Position numbers and translations under genes: made by a program. The notes under the pieces are model-generated. The model saw nothing but the letters and a program-made list of their open reading frames with translations. It was not told the origin of the DNA and did no database searches. A DNA stretch of 5,888 bases, taken from contig JASJBQ010000297.1 of assembly GCA_030066455.1 (NCBI GenBank), positions 1 to 5,888 on the forward strand, read 5' to 3'. How positions within the stretch are numbered: position 1 is the stretch's first letter; the number at the start of each line of letters is the position of its first letter. Origin of the DNA: Desulfobacterales bacterium. Lineage in GTDB: Bacteria; Desulfobacterota; Desulfobacteria; Desulfobacterales; UBA5852. Of this stretch, positions 1 through 5,475 are shown piece after piece.

Positions 1-1
1 T

Positions 2-367
2 ACCGGCGCCTTCATCGGCCTTGTCATCATGCGCGCGCCCTTCGACTTCTTCGGCATGCTGGGGTTGCTCAGCCTGGCCGGGGTGATTATAAACAACGGC
101 ATCGTGCTGATCGACAAGATCGATTCGGAGCAAGCCGCCGGACGATCGCCCTACGACGCCGTGGTGACGGCGGCCCTGGCACGGTTCCGGCCGATTCTGA
201 TGACCACGGTCACCACCGTTCTGGGCGTCATGCCGTTGATCATATCGCGGGACCCGCTCTTTTACGCCATGGCCTGCATCCTCGGATGGGGACTGATTTT
301 CGGAACTGTCCTGACCCTGGGACTGGCGCCGGCGTTGTATGCCGTCTTCTTTCGCGTGCGCACTTAG
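2..367 (+). CDS. RND-family efflux permease, C-terminal fragment (5' end outside window)
   Basis: This is the last 121 residues of an inner-membrane resistance-nodulation-division permease, which exports substrates using the proton gradient, usually with a periplasmic adaptor and an outer-membrane channel. The frame is open from base 2 and ends in TAG at 365-367, so the true start lies upstream. The visible part has the typical end of the second membrane half. A hydrophobic helix leads into the IINNGIVLIDKID signature, followed by a short loop, the ARFRPILMTTVTTVLG segment, the DPLFYAMA motif and a last helix ending in PALYAVFFRVRT. These are the final transmembrane segments of AcrB/HAE1-type pumps. 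The protein stops right after the last helix, which is normal. The substrate cannot be told from this part. It runs in the same direction as the VWA-OmpA gene, but a 118-base gap separates them, so a shared operon is uncertain. Confidence 0.93.
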   Translation, partial: TGAFIGLVIMRAPFDFFGMLGLLSLAGVIINNGIVLIDKIDSEQAAGRSPYDAVVTAALARFRPILMTTVTTVLGVMPLIISRDPLFYAMACILGWGLIFGTVLTLGLAPALYAVFFRVRT

Positions 368-386
368 ACCGCCAACGTCGTCTTAG

Positions 387-402
387 CCCGGCGCGGGCCG
401 GG
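387..402. other. Short perfect GC hairpin after the RND gene
   Basis: CCCGGC (387-392) and GCCGGG (397-402) form a perfect 6-base-pair stem with a GCGG loop, 20 bases after the RND stop codon. The bases after it (AAGATCGG) are not a U-tract, so it is not a canonical intrinsic terminator. It could slow or stop RND transcription or stabilise the 3' end of its mRNA, but it may also be chance in GC-rich DNA. Confidence 0.3.
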
Positions 403-472
403 AAGATCGGCCAAACCACCGGTAATCAGGCATTCACACGAACGCAATCATCATCAACTAACGAATTCATCC

Positions 473-478
473 AAGGAG
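473..478 (+). promoter_or_regulatory. Ribosome binding site of the VWA-OmpA gene
   Basis: AAGGAG lies 7 bases before the ATG at 486. This is a near-ideal Shine-Dalgarno sequence and spacing, and it fixes the start of the VWA-OmpA reading frame. I see no convincing sigma-70 promoter in the 368-485 gap. Confidence 0.85.
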
Positions 479-485
479 AAACACC

Positions 486-1586
486 ATGCATACGAAATCC
501 ATCGTGGTCCGTATCGCCTTGTTGTTCGTAGCGCTGACCGCCCTCGACGTTTCGGCCGCCGAAGTCAAGACCGAGCAAGTCCAAACGGTGGCCGCCGCGG
601 GGGTCATGGAAAAATACATCCGCACGGCCGACAATTTCGTCATTCTCTACGACGCCTCAGGCAGCATGGACCGCCCCTACAAAGATACCGGCCTGAAAAT
701 GATCGAGGCCGCCGAGAAAGCCCTCAAGGAAAAAGTGGCCCTCATGCCCGAGCTGGGCTGGCAGGCCGGGCTTTACCTCTTTACCCCCTGGGAACCCTAC
801 TACGAGATGCAGCCCTTCGATCAGGCCAAGTTCGCGGCCGCGGTCGACCGCCTGCCCGACACCACCACGGCCGGCACTTTCAAGGGCCAGCCCACCCCCC
901 TGGTAGAAGGACTCGAAAAGCTGGATCCCATCCTGGCCAAGGTCAGCGGAAAAACCGTGGTCTTCATCTTCACCGACGGCAACTACAAACTGCCGGTTTC
1001 CAAGAAGCGCCCCCTCGAGGTCATCAGGGATCTGACCGCCAAACACGATGTCTGCTTTTATGTTATCAGCACGGCCGGACTGGACAGGGACATTCAGATA
1101 CTGGAGCAAATGGCCGCGGTCAACATGTGCTCCCGGGTGATTCCCTTCAACTGGCTCCTGGGCCACCCCCACCGCACCACCGGCGCCCTTTACACGGTCA
1201 AATCGATACCTTTTGTCGTGATGAAAACCGAAACCAAAGTCACCGACGTCAAGGTGCACAACATCACCTTTGCCTTCGATGAACCCAACATCCGCCCGGA
1301 CGACCACGACCGCCTAAACACACTGGGGCAGGTGCTCAAAGAAAACCCCCAGGCCGACGTTCTTCTGGAAGGCTTCACCGACAGCACCGGGCCGGACGAC
1401 TACAATATGCACCTGTCGCGCCGACGGGCCTTCAGGGTGATGCAGTATCTCCAGGACGAGTTCCAAATCCCCCGGGAGCGCATCATCGTCCACTGGTACG
1501 GTAAAATCAATCCCATCGCGGATAACGCCACCGCCGAAGGCCGTCAGCAGAACCGCCGGGTGGAAGTGGAAGTGGTGGGGCTATAG
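486..1586 (+). CDS. Secreted VWA-OmpA fusion protein (MIDAS domain plus peptidoglycan-binding domain)
   Basis: A 366-residue exported protein. Residues 1-24 look like a Sec signal peptide (charged start, hydrophobic core IALLFVALTAL, likely cleavage in DVSA/AE). Residues 50 to about 240 form a von Willebrand factor A domain. The metal-site motif is complete: DASGS gives D56, S58 and S60, T137 sits in QPTPL, and D164 in FTDG, so divalent-cation-dependent ligand binding is plausible. Residues about 255-366 form an OmpA C-terminal domain: the NITFAFDEP strand, then the GFTDSTGPDDYNMHLS loop. D299 and R314 have the same 15-residue spacing as the diaminopimelate-binding Asp/Arg pair of E. coli OmpA. 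The domain ends in the QQNRRVEVEV strand. The expected role is a periplasmic protein, anchored non-covalently to murein, that binds a partner through the VWA domain. No beta-barrel and no lipobox are seen. The gene converges on the TPR-OmpA gene across a 506-base non-coding region. Domain calls are firm; the partner is unknown. Confidence 0.93.
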   Translation: MHTKSIVVRIALLFVALTALDVSAAEVKTEQVQTVAAAGVMEKYIRTADNFVILYDASGSMDRPYKDTGLKMIEAAEKALKEKVALMPELGWQAGLYLFTPWEPYYEMQPFDQAKFAAAVDRLPDTTTAGTFKGQPTPLVEGLEKLDPILAKVSGKTVVFIFTDGNYKLPVSKKRPLEVIRDLTAKHDVCFYVISTAGLDRDIQILEQMAAVNMCSRVIPFNWLLGHPHRTTGALYTVKSIPFVVMKTETKVTDVKVHNITFAFDEPNIRPDDHDRLNTLGQVLKENPQADVLLEGFTDSTGPDDYNMHLSRRRAFRVMQYLQDEFQIPRERIIVHWYGKINPIADNATAEGRQQNRRVEVEVVGL

Positions 1587-1665
1587 GGGCGCCGCCGGCC
1601 TTCATGAGCCAGGATAAGGGCTTCAGGCAGGGATCCAAGCCAGGGGCCAATACATGCCATGTATC

Positions 1666-1754
1666 CAGGTTTCGGGTGTAAGGTTTCAGGAATAGGCTTT
1701 TGAACCTGAAACCATTCATCTATGATTTACACCGACACCTGACACCCGACACCT
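1666..1754. repeat. Heptamer repeats in both orientations, forming nested inverted repeats
   Basis: Three in-phase heptamers, GGTTTCG, GGTGTAA and GGTTTCA, run from 1668 to 1688. Their complements reappear to the right as TGAAACC (1707-1713) and TTACACC (1727-1733). These are followed at once by three tandem copies of GACACCY (1734-1740, 1741-1747, 1748-1754). The arms nest: GGTTTCAGG (1682-1690) pairs perfectly with CCTGAAACC (1705-1713), GGTGTAA (1675-1681) with TTACACC (1727-1733), and CAGGT (1666-1670) with ACCTG (1737-1741). The region can therefore form a long interrupted hairpin. Degenerate 7-base arrays of this kind are known as dispersed intergenic repeats in several bacterial groups; assignment to a named family is not possible from here. 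Confidence 0.65.
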
Positions 1755-1846
1755 AAAACCAGTTAGTTTTGATCTAAGCCCTCTACCTCTGGTGGAGGAC
1801 CCGGCGAGGTTCGACCGATCCGGGGTGTGATTTTGTTGTTCGGTTT

Positions 1847-1878
1847 GTTCATTTTCTTTCCCGGGAAAGAAAACGAAC
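1847..1878 (-). repeat. 32-base near-perfect palindrome centred on CCCGGG
   Basis: The 16-base arms (1847-1862 and 1863-1878) meet at CCCGGG and differ at one position only. Read on the + strand the odd pair is A with C, a mismatch. Read as minus-strand RNA it is G with U, so the stem would be fully paired there. This hints that the functional transcript, if any, is the minus strand. The same palindrome creates the apparent FPGKEN-type peptides seen in frames across it, which I take to be spurious. Beyond position 1878 the complementarity continues imperfectly. Confidence 0.65.
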
Positions 1879-1895
1879 CAAAAGAAACCGCCCGT

Positions 1896-2007
1896 GTCCC
1901 GCTTAATCCTGCGCGTCGCCCCGTCGTGCGGCGCGCGCGGAAACTCGCTTCGCTCAGACAAGTCCGCGCGCTGATTCCGCCCGTCGTGTCGATGCTCGGC
2001 GCGGGAC
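1896..2007 (-). repeat. Nested inverted-repeat block, possible structured element
   Basis: An outer inverted repeat, GTCCCGC (1896-1902) with GCGGGAC (2001-2007), encloses a perfect 9-base inner one, GCGCGCGGA (1933-1941) with TCCGCGCGC (1963-1971). The loop of the inner stem holds CTCGCTTCGCTC, which on the minus strand reads GAGCGAAGCGAG and is itself symmetric. Minus-strand reading frames over it give the LSERSEF peptide. I recognise that string as a common artefact of intergenic repeats in proteobacterial annotations. The block lies between the 32-base palindrome and the end of the TPR-OmpA gene and could be part of one larger dispersed element. Whether it is transcribed is unknown. Confidence 0.5.
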
Positions 2008-2092
2008 AAAGGGGAAAAACCCGAACCCCCAAGAGAATGACACGCCCCCCTGCGTGAGGCTACCTGAGGCCTCCCGCTCTGCGGAAGGAGCA

Positions 2093-2959
2093 TTAATAAG
2101 GGATCAGGGTGATCTTCACTCTCCTGTTCAACATATGATCGGTTTCAGCATCCCCGTCATAAAGCAATTGCGTCTCGCCGCGTCCGGTGGCCGTCAATTT
2201 TCCGACCAGGACTGGAAACCGCCGCTCCAATTCCGTTTTCACGGCGTGGGCCCGCCTCTCGGAAAGCATCTGGTTATACGCCCGGGATCCGCGCTTATCG
2301 GTGTGGCCCACCAATATAAAAGTGGCCTGGCGCATCTGCGCCCCTGACAAGGCCCGGCCCAACTCCAGGACCTGCCGGCTGCCGCGCGCATTCAAATCCG
2401 CGCGATCAAATTCAAAATGCACCGGCAGATTCACCGCGGGACGCACGGCGAAGCGGCCGTTCTTCCCGTGGGCCGCACCCGGGTCGAGCCAAGCGGCAAT
2501 GTCGGCGGCGGCCATGATCTCCCGATACGATTGAAGGCGTGCCTCGCGCAGAGCCGTCGTGAGCCAGTCCGGCGCGGGGGGCGGATGAAATTGGCAGGCC
2601 AATTCCAGCGCACGCAGCGCCTGGTGCCGCCGACCGGCTTGCGAAAGCACCTCGCCCTGGCGTCCCAGCGCCAGCGCTTCGGTTCGGGGAGTCCCCGCGG
2701 CGGCACGGGCCTGTGCAAAGGCCCGGGCCGCAGGGTCCAGCCGGCCCTGTGCGGCATACAGCCGTCCCAGCATGTACCAGGCATTGAAATTCGGACAGGC
2801 GGCAATTGAGCGTTGCAACCATTCAATCGACTGGTGCCGGTCGCCCGCTGCTTTGGCGCGTTCGTAGTAGACGGCGCCACTCCGGCAATCCATTGCCGGC
2901 AACAGGGCGGGCCAGGCGGCCACCATCATCAACAGGCCTGAAAAGAGAAGACGTTGCAT
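2093..2959 (-). CDS. Secreted TPR-OmpA protein (peptidoglycan-binding, protein-interaction repeats)
   Basis: A 288-residue exported protein. Start: an ATG at 2959 with GAGGAG 7 bases ahead gives a clean signal peptide (MQRLLFSGLLMMVAAWPALL). An ATG 51 bases upstream overlaps the caspase stop as ATGA but has no ribosome site. Residues about 27-125 contain TPR-like helical pairs (YYERAKAAGDRHQSIEWLQRS, then WYMLGRLYAAQGRLDPAARA, then LGRQGEVLSQAGRRHQALRA), a protein-protein interaction surface. Residues about 178-288 form an OmpA C-terminal domain with VHFEFDRADL, GHTDKRGSRAYNQMLSERRA and LNRRVKITLIP. D221 and R236 match the Asp/Arg pair that holds diaminopimelate in E. coli OmpA. DC at residues 24-25 is not a lipobox, so it is probably soluble in the periplasm or signal-anchored. 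It follows the caspase gene with a 47-base gap and is likely cotranscribed. The likely role is scaffolding a partner, plausibly the caspase, at the murein layer; the partner is inferred. Confidence 0.92.
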   Translation of the reverse strand: MQRLLFSGLLMMVAAWPALLPAMDCRSGAVYYERAKAAGDRHQSIEWLQRSIAACPNFNAWYMLGRLYAAQGRLDPAARAFAQARAAAGTPRTEALALGRQGEVLSQAGRRHQALRALELACQFHPPPAPDWLTTALREARLQSYREIMAAADIAAWLDPGAAHGKNGRFAVRPAVNLPVHFEFDRADLNARGSRQVLELGRALSGAQMRQATFILVGHTDKRGSRAYNQMLSERRAHAVKTELERRFPVLVGKLTATGRGETQLLYDGDAETDHMLNRRVKITLIPY

Positions 2960-2966
2960 GCGCGAT

Positions 2967-2972
2967 CTCCTC
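2967..2972 (-). promoter_or_regulatory. Ribosome binding site deciding the TPR-OmpA start
   Basis: On the minus strand GAGGAG stands 7 bases before the ATG at 2957-2959. It selects this start over the upstream ATG at 3008-3010, which overlaps the caspase stop codon but is preceded by CTAAGACCCCG with no Shine-Dalgarno sequence. Confidence 0.8.
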
Positions 2973-3006
2973 AAAAACGTCTCCGTGGTTGGTATCCCCG
3001 TCACGG

Positions 3007-4455
3007 TCATCGGGGTCTTAGCGTGTGGATTTGCCGGCAGTGCCCATCCTGGCGTATCTGGGTGGTGACACGCCCGGCGGCCAGCCCTTCCTGCTTTTGA
3101 CGCAAGGCCAGTGACCGTGACGCCAGCGGCGACAACCTGGCCAGGACATCCGTCGGGGCCCTAAAACCGTTTGCATAGGCATTCAGGGGTGAGCGGGTCA
3201 AAAACGCCGTGATCTGATGGGGGCCGGTTTTGCCCTCCGCCGTGAGCTCATAATGCCTGTGACCGCCGGGTATGGTTATCCGACCACGATTCACGGTGCT
3301 GCCGGGATGATATTGATTCGGGAACAACACCGTCCCCTGATCATCCGCATCGACGCTGATGATGTTCAGGTGTCCCGGTTCAGGAATCCAGAGGGAGATT
3401 TCCAGTGGGTCACCGATTTCAAAACAGTTTTTGTTCAATTCGATCCAGATCGTTTCATGGCTTTTACGGACCAGCGTTTCCATTTCCTGACCGACAAAAC
3501 CGCCGCCTTCCCCCAGTGAAACCAGTTGCAGGGGGCGTTTCCGGAGGTCTGTATTCCCGGCGATCTGGGGGTGAAAGCGAACGGTGTCGGAGCTGATTTG
3601 CTCGCGGATGAATTCGGTGGCCTGGCGTCTTAACGTCTCGGGGGTAATCGGGTTTCCGGTCATGGCCGCGGTCCTGACAGCCTGCCGCAAGCCCAGCGTG
3701 AAAATGCTGCCCTGGGCCGTGGCCACCGTTTTCTCGTCATCACGACAGGCCGTAAGGACAACATAGTTGTCATCCGCCGCCCCCGGGTTCGGGGGTTCCA
3801 TCACATCGAATCGACCCCGACCACCGGCGGCTGCAATGGACGCTGAATAGGAAAAAAACTTTACCTGCGCGTCATCGACACGAAAAGAGCGAGGATTCAG
3901 CTGCAGGCTTCGCGTGGCGCTTCCGCTGTGGCAGGCATCCAGAATGACGAGGATATTGCGGCTTCGCATTCGCGCCAGCATGGCGCTAAACGCGTCATCG
4001 ACCAGCACGCCCGTCAGCGTCGGGTGGCGCGCCTGTTGGTCGATGGCGGCATCGTACAACAGCAGGACCTCATCGAATGCATCGTTTTCATCCTTGCTCG
4101 CATCCGGAATCTGGGAGCCGTGTCCACTGAAGTAAAACAGTACCCGGTCGTCCGGACCGACCCCCTCGATGAGCCAGTCTTCAACGGCCGCCACCACCTG
4201 CCGAGTTGAAGCCTCTTCATGCGCCAGGACCTTGATGGCGTTGCTTTCAAACCCCAACAGCCGAGCGAACTCCGTCATCATCTGGATATCCAGACTGACG
4301 CCGCTGAGTCTGGCATCCAGTTGGGCATAGCGGCCGACCCCGACCAGCAAGGCCCGATCCTCACCGTATGCACGGCCACCCATGGCGGGGATCACGATCG
4401 CCAGCCATAAAGCCAATGCAATGCATTTTCCTGTTGGGGGTATCCCTGGAGCCAC
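3007..4455 (-). CDS. Secreted caspase/metacaspase-like cysteine peptidase (C14) with DUF4384 domain
   Basis: A 482-residue peptidase. It starts at GTG (4453-4455); an in-frame stop lies just upstream, so no earlier start exists. Residues about 10-30 form a signal peptide (CIALALWLAIVIPAMG), placing it in the periplasm or envelope. Residues about 34-265 form the caspase p20/p10 fold: RALLVGVGRYAQL, then LFYFSGHGSQ with catalytic His112, DAFDEVLLLYD typical of the metacaspase substrate pocket, ILVILDACHSGS with catalytic Cys175, and VVLTACRDDEKTVAT, which matches the type I metacaspase CKDDQTSA region. Basic-residue (Arg/Lys) specificity is therefore expected from the family. Residues about 335-420 form a DUF4384 domain (FEIGDPLEISLWIPEPGHLN, then DDQGTVLFPNQY, ITIPGG, GPHQITAFLT). 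The last 50 residues are Arg-rich and unassigned. The dyad is intact, so activity is plausible. It lies between the transglycosylase and TPR-OmpA genes. Confidence 0.93.
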   Translation of the reverse strand: MAPGIPPTGKCIALALWLAIVIPAMGGRAYGEDRALLVGVGRYAQLDARLSGVSLDIQMMTEFARLLGFESNAIKVLAHEEASTRQVVAAVEDWLIEGVGPDDRVLFYFSGHGSQIPDASKDENDAFDEVLLLYDAAIDQQARHPTLTGVLVDDAFSAMLARMRSRNILVILDACHSGSATRSLQLNPRSFRVDDAQVKFFSYSASIAAAGGRGRFDVMEPPNPGAADDNYVVLTACRDDEKTVATAQGSIFTLGLRQAVRTAAMTGNPITPETLRRQATEFIREQISSDTVRFHPQIAGNTDLRKRPLQLVSLGEGGGFVGQEMETLVRKSHETIWIELNKNCFEIGDPLEISLWIPEPGHLNIISVDADDQGTVLFPNQYHPGSTVNRGRITIPGGHRHYELTAEGKTGPHQITAFLTRSPLNAYANGFRAPTDVLARLSPLASRSLALRQKQEGLAAGRVTTQIRQDGHCRQIHTLRPR

Positions 4456-4465
4456 CGTGTCCGCG

Positions 4466-4471
4466 CTCCTT
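4466..4471 (-). promoter_or_regulatory. Ribosome binding site of the caspase gene
   Basis: AAGGAG on the minus strand lies 10 bases before the GTG at 4453-4455. The spacing is slightly long, but the match is perfect, and it supports the GTG start. Confidence 0.7.
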
Positions 4472-4499
4472 CATCCACGCCCGGGGAAAGCGCGCCAAT

Positions 4500-4522
4500 A
4501 GGATATCAACAAGTATTATCCT
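4500..4522. promoter_or_regulatory. Inverted repeat in the 173-base gap before the caspase gene, candidate operator
   Basis: AGGATA (4500-4505) and TATCCT (4517-4522) form a perfect 6-base inverted repeat around an 11-base AT-rich centre, a size that could suit a dimeric regulator. It sits 45 bases ahead of the caspase start in the only sizeable gap (4456-4628) of the minus-strand gene run. On the minus strand GATAAT inside it resembles a -10 box, but I see no good -35. An internal promoter is possible, not shown. Confidence 0.25.
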
Positions 4523-4628
4523 CTAGTTAGGCGCGTTGCCCCGGTCTTGTTTCCACAATAGGTCCCGTTTTGGGCGCTGTCACGCATTATTGGAGAGAGA
4601 CGTTCAGCGATCCGGAAAAGTCTACACA

Positions 4629-5447
4629 TCATTTGAGCGCCACCCCCAAACGCTTCAATTGGGCTTTGCCGACCTGCAGGGATTTTTGATCCGAATAGAG
4701 CAGCACCACCTGATAGCGGCGCTGGCCGGTGCGGTACCATTCGATATCCAGCTCAGGCGCCTGCTTGCGAAGGTGATCGTAGAACCCGGAGGCGCGAAAG
4801 GGTTGGGCAAAGGTCAGGATCAGGATATGATTTTGCGGTATGTAGGGTGACCGGCTGCTGGCGACGACGGTATCCGGCCCAGCGGTGGCGCCTTTCAGCA
4901 GTTTACCCAGATGATGGTAGATATAGCCGCTGTACCATTTCGCGCCCTTGGGAATGTCACCGGACCGCAGCGATCGGTCGATACGGTTGGGCCCGTAGTT
5001 GTAGGCGGCCAGGGCCAGATGCAGATTGTTGTCATAGCGATTCAGCAGTTCTCTTAAATATTTGGCGCCCGCATTGATGTTGGTGCATGGATGGTAAAGG
5101 GCCGCCAGGCGATAAATGCCCAGATGCTTGGCCGTACCCGGCCATTGGATTTGCATCAGGCCATGGCAGTTGCGATCGGATTGGGCATTGGGATTGAAGT
5201 TGGATTCCCCCCGCGCGACAGCCAGGACAAGCGTAAGGGGCAGATCGTGCATCCGGGCCGCCGCCCTGAAACAGGGCCCATAAGGAAACGGCGTTGTCGG
5301 TATCTTGCGGGCATCCGCCGCCAGGTAGCGTTTCCAGATCGCATCCAGGTCCGTCGTCTGGTGCCTCACGGCGCCGAGGGCCGACTGCCCATAGCCCAGC
5401 AGGAGGAGACTCGGGATCAGGATTGCCGTTTGCCACACAAGTTTCAT
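4629..5447 (-). CDS. Secreted SLT-type lytic transglycosylase with SPOR-like C-terminal region
   Basis: A 272-residue murein-cutting enzyme that cleaves the MurNAc-GlcNAc bond non-hydrolytically. I start it at the ATG at 5447, which gives a good signal peptide (MKLVWQTAILIPSLLLLGYG, cleavage near SALGA). The ribosome site is weak (TTGGA), and an earlier ATG at 5492 would overlap the upstream gene and lacks one. Residues about 58-155 are the SLT fold: VARGESNFNP with catalytic Glu81, HGLMQIQWPGTA, NINAGAKYLRELL and LALAAYNYGP, all in the usual order. Residues about 208-270 look like a short SPOR domain (HILILTFAQPFRASGFYDHL, then RRYQVVLLYSDQKSLQVGKA and LKRLGV), which in other proteins binds denuded glycan. 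This part is a resemblance, less certain. It follows the DUF4384-like gene by 28 bases, which suggests coupled expression, and precedes the caspase gene by 173 bases. It could open murein to let an envelope complex assemble, or release fragments for sensing. Confidence 0.92.
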   Translation of the reverse strand: MKLVWQTAILIPSLLLLGYGQSALGAVRHQTTDLDAIWKRYLAADARKIPTTPFPYGPCFRAAARMHDLPLTLVLAVARGESNFNPNAQSDRNCHGLMQIQWPGTAKHLGIYRLAALYHPCTNINAGAKYLRELLNRYDNNLHLALAAYNYGPNRIDRSLRSGDIPKGAKWYSGYIYHHLGKLLKGATAGPDTVVASSRSPYIPQNHILILTFAQPFRASGFYDHLRKQAPELDIEWYRTGQRRYQVVLLYSDQKSLQVGKAQLKRLGVALK

Positions 5448-5475
5448 TGTCGTCCAACGCTTTCCCGGCCATTCG

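Larger units (their letters stand above)
1587..2092. other. 506-base non-coding convergent region with repeats and palindromes
   Basis: This stretch lies between two converging genes. I find no credible gene in it. Frames are open on both strands, but their products are low-complexity and arise from palindromic DNA. From left to right it holds a small TACAT/ATGTA inverted repeat (1651-1663), heptamer repeats in inverted array (1666-1754), a 32-base palindrome (1847-1878) and a nested inverted-repeat block (1896-2007). Beside the TPR-OmpA stop there is also a weak CCGC-TCT-GCGG stem at about 2074-2084. No stem is followed by a clear U-tract on either strand, so the usual pair of convergent intrinsic terminators is not evident. 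The composition looks like a dispersed intergenic element rather than a local 3' UTR, which is an inference. Confidence 0.7.

Noticed and set aside
387..402. Intrinsic terminator of the RND gene
   Set aside because: The stem is good, but no U-tract follows on the + strand, so it is kept only as a hairpin.
657..1307. Minus-strand 216-residue reading frame inside the VWA-OmpA gene
   Set aside because: It is the antisense shadow of a well-supported gene, rich in Gly and His without any recognisable fold.
1727..1754. CRISPR-like repeats
   Set aside because: The units are 7 bases with no spacers, and no cas gene is visible. They are simple tandem heptamers.
1716..2093. Minus-strand 125-residue reading frame, with overlapping 89- and 76-residue frames on both strands
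   Set aside because: They lie over the palindromes and inverted repeats, give low-complexity peptides (LSERSEF, FPGKEN types), and have no domain. Similar peptides appear from both strands because the DNA is self-complementary.
2412..2880. Several frames of 130-149 residues opposite or beside the TPR-OmpA frame
   Set aside because: They are shadows of high-GC coding sequence, Arg/Pro/Gly-rich and without a signal peptide or domain, whereas the TPR-OmpA frame has clear motifs along its length.
2880..2959. TPR-OmpA as a lipoprotein
   Set aside because: The only early cysteine is preceded by PAMD, and Asp directly before Cys does not fit a lipobox.
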